DNA of 64,000 nt from the NCBI GenBank assembly GCA_902805475.1, contig CADCSX010000009.1, forward strand, positions 868,001 through 932,000, given 5' to 3'. A program made the position numbers and the translations under genes. Shown here piece after piece: positions 57,676-64,000 of this stretch; the stretch's first letter is position 1, and every line of letters starts with the position of its first letter. The notes below the pieces were generated by a model. The model ran no database searches and was not told where the DNA came from. It saw only the letters and a program-made list of their open reading frames with translations. Origin of the DNA: Entonaema liquescens (lineage: Eukaryota > Ascomycota > Sordariomycetes > Xylariales > Xylariaceae).

Positions 57676-59139
57676 ATGGCAGCTGCTCAGGATTTGCAAA
57701 AACCTCAAGGGAGTCATGATAACTTCCCCGTCTTAGAGATATGGGATCCCTCAAAGAGATACACTTTTATCAAACCTACGAAACAAATCAACGATGGCCC
57801 TGATGTCGCTAAGTTTCTGACTTCAAAGGCATATCGAGACATTGGTATATTTGTTATGCAATTAAATCGCGCTATGTGTCCTCGGAAGTCTGTAGGCGAT
57901 GACGGAAAGGACAAGATTACAGCTTTTCACATCGGCTCAGAATACGAGACCAATCCTGCCCAGTCGGTATCGAAGCTACAAGAGTTGCTTGCTAGGATAG
58001 AGTCATACATTGACGAAGCTCCACCTGATCAAGGTCCGAGACGCTTTGGAAATATTAGCTTCCGAAAGTGGCACAAGTTACTAGAAGAAAGAGTCGTGGG
58101 CCTCCTCGAAGAGTTCCTACCAGATTCCGTCTTGAATTTTGGCTCTGGGGGTGAATATGATACCACCGCTAAGGACGAGCTCACGGCTTATCTGCTTGGT
58201 GGGTTTGGGAGTCCGCAGAGACTCGACTATGGAACCGGCCATGAGTTAAGCTTCCTCGCTTTTCTTGGAGGTTTATGGAAACTTGGCGCATTTAAAGATG
58301 GCAAGCCCGGTGGTGATATAGAGCGCAGTATCATACTCGGCATATTTGAGCCCTACCTTCGAGTGGTAAGGCGCTTGATTCTAACGTATACGCTTGAGCC
58401 TGCGGGATCCCATGGCGTCTGGGGTTTAGATGACCACTCCTTTCAACCCTATATCTATGGGTCAGCTCAGTTAAGTCGCGCAATTACGGACTCGGAGCCT
58501 ATGCCAATTGAAGGCTCGCTATTTCGGGCGCCCAAGCCCGCACAAGTAGTCAAGGCCGATTATGTTGAGCAAGAGAGAAAGAGAAACATGTATTTCTCGG
58601 CAATAGGATTTATTAATGACGTGAAAAAGGGCCCTTTCTGGGAGCATAGTCCCATCTTATTTGATATATCCGGTATCAAAGATGGTTGGGGCAAAATCAA
58701 TAAGGTATAGTACAGATATAGACCTGGCAATGTCTCTACCAAACTAACTCTACGACAGGGGATGATCAAGATGTTCAACGCCGAGGTCCTTTCTAAGTTT
58801 CCTGTAGTACAGCATTTCCCGTTCGGCTCATTATTTTCTTGGGAACAAGATCCTAATGCCGCGGCCCCTCAGCAAAGTGTCCATATGGCAAACCAACCCC
58901 CTTCGTCAACCATGCCGCCGCCACCAACTGCAGCAATTGGGTCCGGTACGGCTGCACCATGGGCACAGACGACAAACGTGCCTCAATCTTCCGGACCTGG
59001 TATTCCCTACTCCCGAGCACCGTGGGGTCCGGGACATCCTGTCCTTAGACCATCTCAACCACGGACCAGCACGCCAGGTACCCAATCACCTTTCACCCAA
59101 GCACCTTGGGCCAAATCTAGCGACAGGCCAAGTGGATAA
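57676..59139 (+). CDS. Serine/threonine phosphatase 2A activator (PTPA/Rrd family peptidyl-prolyl isomerase)
   Basis: Activates the PP2A catalytic subunit and has proline isomerase activity. Exons 57676-58704 and 58759-59139 (intron ends CTACGACAG), 469 aa. PTPA blocks: PTKQINDGPDVAKFLTSKAYRDI near the start, RFGNISFRKWHKLLEER, LNFGSGGEYDTTAKDELTAYLLGGFGS-type, YGTGHELSFLAFLGGLWKLG, GVWGLDDHSFQPYIYGSAQL, and near the exon join [52 protein letters not shown]. The Pro/Ser/Thr-rich tail of about 95 residues (APWAQTT..., APWGPGHPV) is typical of the longer fungal paralogue (Rrd1-like), often nuclear. The tail contains a repeated APW motif. Confidence 0.95.
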
Positions 59140-60184
59140 CCGCGCGAGTTATTTTACGAAATTATCTTCTAGAAGCTCGGGATTACTTCCATGGAATGTT
59201 CGTTTAACTAACTACCCGAAATTCATAATAGCTTCCAGGGTAACGGCAGGGATATCTCAATAATTTTTGAGCCCCATTATCCTAATTACAACATGACCAT
59301 GAGCTTTAGCGCCCCTTATACGACGGTTATGTTTAACAGAAGCGATATTGTGAGCTTAACTAGGATATCCAAAGGCCCCTATATTCCGAGAGTACCCAGT
59401 CACTCTATTAAAGACATACAGCTATGGAGGAGTACAATAAAATTACGATTACGTCAAAAACTATGAATACCTGGGATTCAAGGGATTAATGCGAGCCTAC
59501 AACAAGATAGACTTCGTGTTTCCATTTACTTTCTGGAACTTTACCATTTTTGTGCCTACCTAATTTTGGTTCAACGTCAATGCTTTTGCAAAAACCATAT
59601 CTTAAGCAGGTATTAGCTCTGTCGTCCATGAATAGCGCCTAGTCATCCATCTAGCACGTATGTAGGATGCGAAACTGGTATTAAGCAACCACTCTATCAC
59701 TTAGTCTTTAGATGTAGACGGCTGAGCTTGTTTGATTCATAGTTGTTACAAGTTAGTAAAAGGTATAGTTGCATATTTACATGGGCCTGCTGGGCAAGAG
59801 GATCTACAAAGCAAGCAAGGGGATATAGGTGCTTAATATAATTTCCATCACATGCAATAAAGTTCAAGGCTAATAAAAAATGAGGTGAAAATAGCACTAG
59901 ACGTAAAGTGAATCACGTGCTGATAGACTTCTAGCTACGATAAAGACCTTTTAGAATGCCATTGTGTGCCAAACCAGTATTATTAGGGTATCTCTCAAAC
60001 TGCAAACTCTGTGGGAATATCCTCCGTCCATTCGCAACCACCAAGCCGTGAAAACAAAACCATTGTCGGCAATCTGCGACAGAAAGTAGCCCCGCTCATT
60101 TTACTTTGTCCAACGATCATATTAGTTCAGTTTATAGTGTCTGAAGTGATTCGATCGGAGACAAATCGGTAAGATGACGTCCAC
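59140..60184. other. Intergenic, no gene seen
   Basis: AT-rich spacer between the 3' ends of PTPA (+) and the small Ala-rich protein gene (-). Nothing recognised on either strand. Confidence 0.5.
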
Positions 60185-60958
60185 TTAGGCGGCGGGCGCG
60201 GGCTTGGCCTCCTCCTTGACCTCAGCGGGGGCTTCGACGGCAGGAGCAGCGGGCGCAGCCGGGGCAGCAGCCTCGGCGGGAGCTTCAGCCTTCGGGGCCT
60301 CGGTAGTAGCAGCAGCCTCTGTTCCGGAGAAGTTCGTTAGCTAGTGTCACTCGCAATTCCGATTCCAGTATGATGCGTGTAACGCTACGGAACCCCCACG
60401 GGAAGATTCATTGGTGCGCGTCTAACATGAAACAAAGGAGGGGGGTTGGAGTTGGACTTACGCGCAGGAGCAGCAGGTGCCTCAGCAGGCTGATCAGCCT
60501 TCGGGGCCTCGGCGGCAGCTTCAGCAGCTATGATGAGTTAGCAACAGTTTAGTCGGGATCTCTTATCATGTGAACGAATATCGGGGTGGGATAGAGCTTA
60601 CTAGCAGGAGGAGCGTCGTCGGTCTTGGATGCCTCGGTAGCCTTGTCAGCCTTCTTGTCGGCCTTGGGCTTCTTGCTCTTGCTGAAGATCTTCTTGAACT
60701 TGGCCTTCAAGTTGTCGAGCGCATCCTTAGCTATAATGGGTATGGCACGTTAGTATTATCCTTCATGGCTCAACTGAGGACATTCAGATGGTAAGATAGA
60801 CGAATCGCATCAGATCAGACGGTAGGATTCCAAGGATAAAGAATTCGCAAATTCTCTACCGTTGGATAATGATCTCCTTCCAAAGCCAAAGCAAAATATT
60901 CTTTTTAGGAGTGCATAGAAAAAGAAGATATATGGTAAGACTTACGAACACCAGGCAT
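60185..60958 (-). CDS. Small Ala/Lys/Glu/Pro-rich protein, 113 aa, four exons
   Basis: Exons 60958-60946 (13 nt), 60730-60602, 60527-60462, 60318-60185, all with GTAAG donors and ATAG/ACAG acceptors; two have GCTAAC and one TACTAAC branch sites. The spliced product begins MPGVPKDALDNLKAKFKKIF, then a Lys-rich basic segment (SKSKKPKADKKADKATEAS), then Ala/Glu/Pro repeats (EAPKADQPAEAPAAPAQ; EAPKAEAPAEAA). Intrinsically disordered apart from an amphipathic first helix. No family recognised, but such short multi-exon, strongly codon-biased (GCC/AAG) genes in filamentous fungi are usually well expressed. Its extra introns for so short a gene make it invisible to simple frame scans. Confidence 0.75.
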
Positions 60959-61343
60959 GGTTGCGGTATTGAGAACGATGGACTTGAATGAAAGGTTGAA
61001 GCGTGGTGTGATACAATGAATGGCACGTCTCGAAGACAAGACTGTAAGTGGGAAGGGCCGATGTTGATATTTAAGGCGTGCACAATCGAAGTTGTCGTAA
61101 AGAAGAAGGAAAGGTAAGAAAGGCGTTTTGGGGGAAGTTGTCGAGATTAAAACTGGAGAATCGATAAGTGGTAATAAGTAGTAAAAAACACCCTTTTTTG
61201 CTGCACCCTTGACAACCCTTGACAACCGCCCATGCAAGCTCACGCAGGCCATGCACGTACGTTGAATGTTCTAGCCTTTAGCGCCGGGTCGCCAATAGGG
61301 CGCACAAGCCTTAACCAACGGACAAGACCAGCCAAGGAGCTTC

Positions 61344-61407
61344 CAGACAATTACAGACAATTACAATCAATTACAATCAATTACATTCAATTACATTCAA
61401 TTACAGT
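61344..61407. repeat. 10-bp tandem repeat (CAATTACA-TT/AT type), about six copies
   Basis: Unit CAATTACAAT, with variants ending GA, AT and TT; adjacent variants occur in pairs. Confidence 0.9.
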
Positions 61408-62177
61408 TCAGGGGTTGCTTATTATCTCTAGTAGGTCCAACCCGGTTACTACCTACGTTAGGTACATTGTACTTAAATGAGGTGACTTCCATACTGCCAT
61501 GTCTGCCATAGGTGTATGTACGTATGTATCTATATATGGTAGGTACTATACCAGGTAGTAGTTGAGCTACGCCAGCTTCAGGTTTGCATCATGTCTAAAT
61601 TAGATATGGTCACATCATTTATTCCTTCACGCTATTTGTACGCTATTTGTATGCACATACCTTAGATACTACATAGCTAGTACGTAAAAGATATAAGTTA
61701 AGAGACGAGAGTTATTCAGAGAGGGGTATTCTGTAGTCAAGAGTTCTACCAACTAGGACGGGGGATTCGACATTTTAGTATCTTTAGTGCATGACTACAG
61801 GTTACCTATATTCCCGTGTCTCACACATGTGTTAGGCACGTCCCAGGCGTTCTTACAGCGGTTTAAGTACGTCGTTCTAGTCTGGGGTAGTTAAGATGGC
61901 AGGTGCCTCGTACATATTAAATTTTATTATTGCCTTAGGAGGTACCTTAGGAATCTTACCTGTCTGTAAAGTCAGCGGCAAGCGTGCTAATTGGAGAATT
62001 CTTGTCTAAATCCGACAATAGCGCCGATCTAGCGAGATAAGGCGTTGCACGAGATCCCGGAGGTCTTCAAACTGTACCTCGTAATTATTGCCAAATCAGT
62101 TACGGACTAACCAAATCACAAAGTTGTTAATTATATCCTTCGTACAGGTAATTGCTAAGTAGTATCCCACATGACCT

Positions 62178-62203
62178 ACATACATACATACATACATACA
62201 TAC
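62178..62203. repeat. (TACA)n microsatellite
   Basis: About six and a half TACA units. Confidence 0.9.
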
Positions 62204-62739
62204 ACGAACACACCACAGTAGATAATATTTTCTCAACGTTTCAAAATGTTGCAGTGCAGAACCAGGTTGTTGGGTTGCTGATCTTCGGATAGTTGCAGCG
62301 TTTGAAAGAATTACAGTGAATATTTTCCCCTTTAAAAATTACGTCATAATTCAAGGCGGACGAAATGGCAGTACAATTTGCAATTGCGAATTCACAATGA
62401 GTCAGTATGGAAATAAATGTCTTGGGAGATCCACTGCGAAAAACGGCATTGCACTACCTAAAGTCTACCGAAGAGATTTACCTAACTACCAATAATCAAT
62501 CCAATCAGAGTTTGTATAATGGCTCGTGGTTCTATCATCAGCGGGATCGGGTCTTGAATAGTCACCAGTGGTTCAAATAAGGTCCGAGACAAACGACATC
62601 CGTCAAAGAAACCATCCCGAACCCGGACAAAGTAAGAGTAGGGAATAATAGAATATCTTATATCAAATACCTCTTCTTCATTAAGGACCCAAGAGTTTCT
62701 TAAGGTTTTTTTGCTTGCACCGTTGAAAATTCTGTGACG

Positions 62740-63607
62740 ATGGCTCCGATAATTCATCTCGTCCGCCATGCTCAAGGTCATCACAACCTTAATGAAGCAA
62801 ACCAGCAGATCCGAGACCCAGTCCTAACTTCTCTGGGCGAGTCTCAATGCAATGAGCTCTATAAGAGATTTGATACCCATGATAAAATCACGTATCTAGT
62901 CGCTTCCCCGTTACGACGGACGATACTTACCTGTTTGCACTCGTTTGCACCAGCGGTTAAAGCCGGCAAGAAAATAATCGCTCTCCCGGATGCTCAGGAA
63001 ATTTCAACATTGCCTTGTGATACCGGCTCGGAACCTGACCAGCTAAAGGAAGAATTCGGTGACCTTGTGGATTTCCATCTGCTTCATGAGGGTTGGAATG
63101 ACAAATCCAGCGCAAGCAAATATTATCCCACTCCTACCAATCTCGATGCGAGAGCGCGGGCGGTCAGACTATGGCTTAGGGACTTGGCGAGCAAAGCCGG
63201 AGAAGATTCGCAGGTCGTCCTTGTTACCCATGGCGGTTTTCTCCACTTCCTAACGGAGGACTTTGACGGAGTGAAGTTGGAGAGAGGTATGCAAACTACG
63301 CTCCTTCGTGTAGAGCAATGGCTCTCATTGCTATTTAATAGAGTAGATAACCACTGACCGGCCAATAGGGACTGGTTGGGACAACACTGAGGTACGTTCG
63401 TACGAATTCGAGGACCCAACCGGCCAAGATCCCAAAGCAACATTAAAGGAGACCCAGCCAAGCTGGCGGCGTCGGCGCGGCAGTGCCATTCCTCTCACCG
63501 AAACGGAGCAGATACAAATACGCGAGGCCTTTCAGACTGCTCTAAAGGAGGAGACTAAGAAGCGGGAAGGCCGTTCAGCTCAGGCATCCGAAGCCGTTAT
63601 TGATTAA
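62740..63607 (+). CDS. Histidine-phosphatase (phosphoglycerate-mutase-like) family protein
   Basis: Exons 62740-63286 and 63369-63607 (GTATGC...AATAG), 261 aa. The catalytic RHG-type motif reads IHLVRHAQGHHN (Arg-His at residues about 8-10), the phosphate pocket Arg pair SPLRRT is at about 59-64, and the second histidine is in VVLVTHGGFLHFL. Such fungal proteins (Pmu1-like) are small-molecule phosphatases rather than glycolytic mutases. The tail is charged (SWRRRRGSAIP; EETKKREGRS). Start chosen at the ATG because the more upstream frame lacks an ATG. Substrate unknown. Confidence 0.9.
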
Positions 63608-63732
63608 ATAGTCAACGCGGAGAGCCAGTTAGATTTCAGTTTCTCCTTATCAGAGGCCCGTCAATAGAGTGACCCGGTAAACAGATGATGCAGGACTAAT
63701 ACCGTACCTTGACTTAGAGATTTCAGTCTACG

Positions 63733-63768
<36 letters not shown>

Positions 63769-64000
63769 ATTTTAGACCGATCACTAGACAAATTACATAC
63801 AACGATATATACCTATACTAAAAGAACATATTGCTACCTAGTGAGTGTTTAAGTTAGATGTCTGCGTTCATCCTTTGCCTTGACAGCACCCCTTACAACC
63901 CATACTCAGCTACCTTGCCTGTATTACACATCGCCCCTTCGTGTTAGACACGTTATAAATACGGTGTTACTCGGTAGTATGCCTAAGATATATTCTTTTA
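63608..64000. other. 3' flank of the phosphatase gene, AT/GT microsatellite
   Basis: (AT)n at 63733-63746 running into (GT)n at 63746-63768. No further gene before the window edge. Confidence 0.7.

Larger units (their letters stand above)
60959..62739. other. 1.8-kb intergenic region with simple repeats
   Basis: Holds the leader of the small Ala-rich gene, a 10-bp tandem repeat (61344-61407) and a TACA microsatellite (62178-62203). The rest is AT-rich and rich in GTAGGTA words (61530-61565). No gene recognised. Confidence 0.5.

Overview
This is a nuclear contig from a filamentous ascomycete. The signs are short spliceosomal introns (about 46-120 bp, GT...AG, with GCTAAC/GCTGAC-type branch sites), an RGG-tailed quelling-type Argonaute, two-domain glyoxalase I, GH81 glucanase, SAT4-like and berberine-bridge-like families, and dispersed (G)GTAGGTA/CCTACCTA words between genes. 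A Sordariomycete, perhaps Xylariales, is my inference. No rRNA, CRISPR or bacterial operon structure was seen.

Layout. 1-553 is the 3' end of an MFS efflux pump. 1097-4462 (-) is a five-exon Argonaute. 4463-18040 is an AT-rich, gene-poor accessory stretch that reads as a decayed secondary-metabolite locus. It holds polyketide synthase fragments split by a perfect 337-bp inverted-repeat transposon, a fragment of a fungal PD-(D/E)XK-like family, a SAT4-type membrane protein relic, a disabled FAD oxidase, one intact SDR and a deleted P450. 18510-23245 has an acidic orphan protein, a tRNA-Lys locus, a RibD/DRAP-type deaminase, a DNAJC9-like J-protein and an Stn1-like telomere protein. 24503-27312 is a secreted GH81 endo-beta-1,3-glucanase. 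29428-35593 has a vacuolar Ca2+/H+ exchanger, glyoxalase I and an MFS carrier. 36539-40901 is a divergent permease/amidase pair, followed by a tRNA-Tyr with a normal anticodon-loop intron and a small cysteine-rich secreted protein. After a 3.5-kb gene-free gap come an intact P450, a large tandem-repeat coiled-coil protein, a 767-aa nuclear-looking protein, a PP2A activator (PTPA), a small Ala/Lys/Glu-rich protein and a histidine-phosphatase family protein.

The most unusual object is the tRNA-Lys(CUU) gene at 19584-19715. Its anticodon loop is uninterrupted, but its T-arm is split by a 59-bp segment with a complete spliceosomal-intron signature: GTAAGT donor, GCTAAC branch site 13 nt before the end, AAG acceptor. 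Exact removal restores a perfect cloverleaf. A decayed second copy of the intron-tail plus 3' half lies about 140 bp downstream. If real, this is an mRNA-type intron inside a Pol III tRNA gene.

Several otherwise good genes carry single-base frame breaks at short homopolymers (J-protein, coiled-coil protein) or a compensated frame drift in a repeat (Argonaute RGG tail). These need read-level checking before being called biological. All gene models are hand-spliced from the sequence. Family names come from recognised motifs, not from a search.
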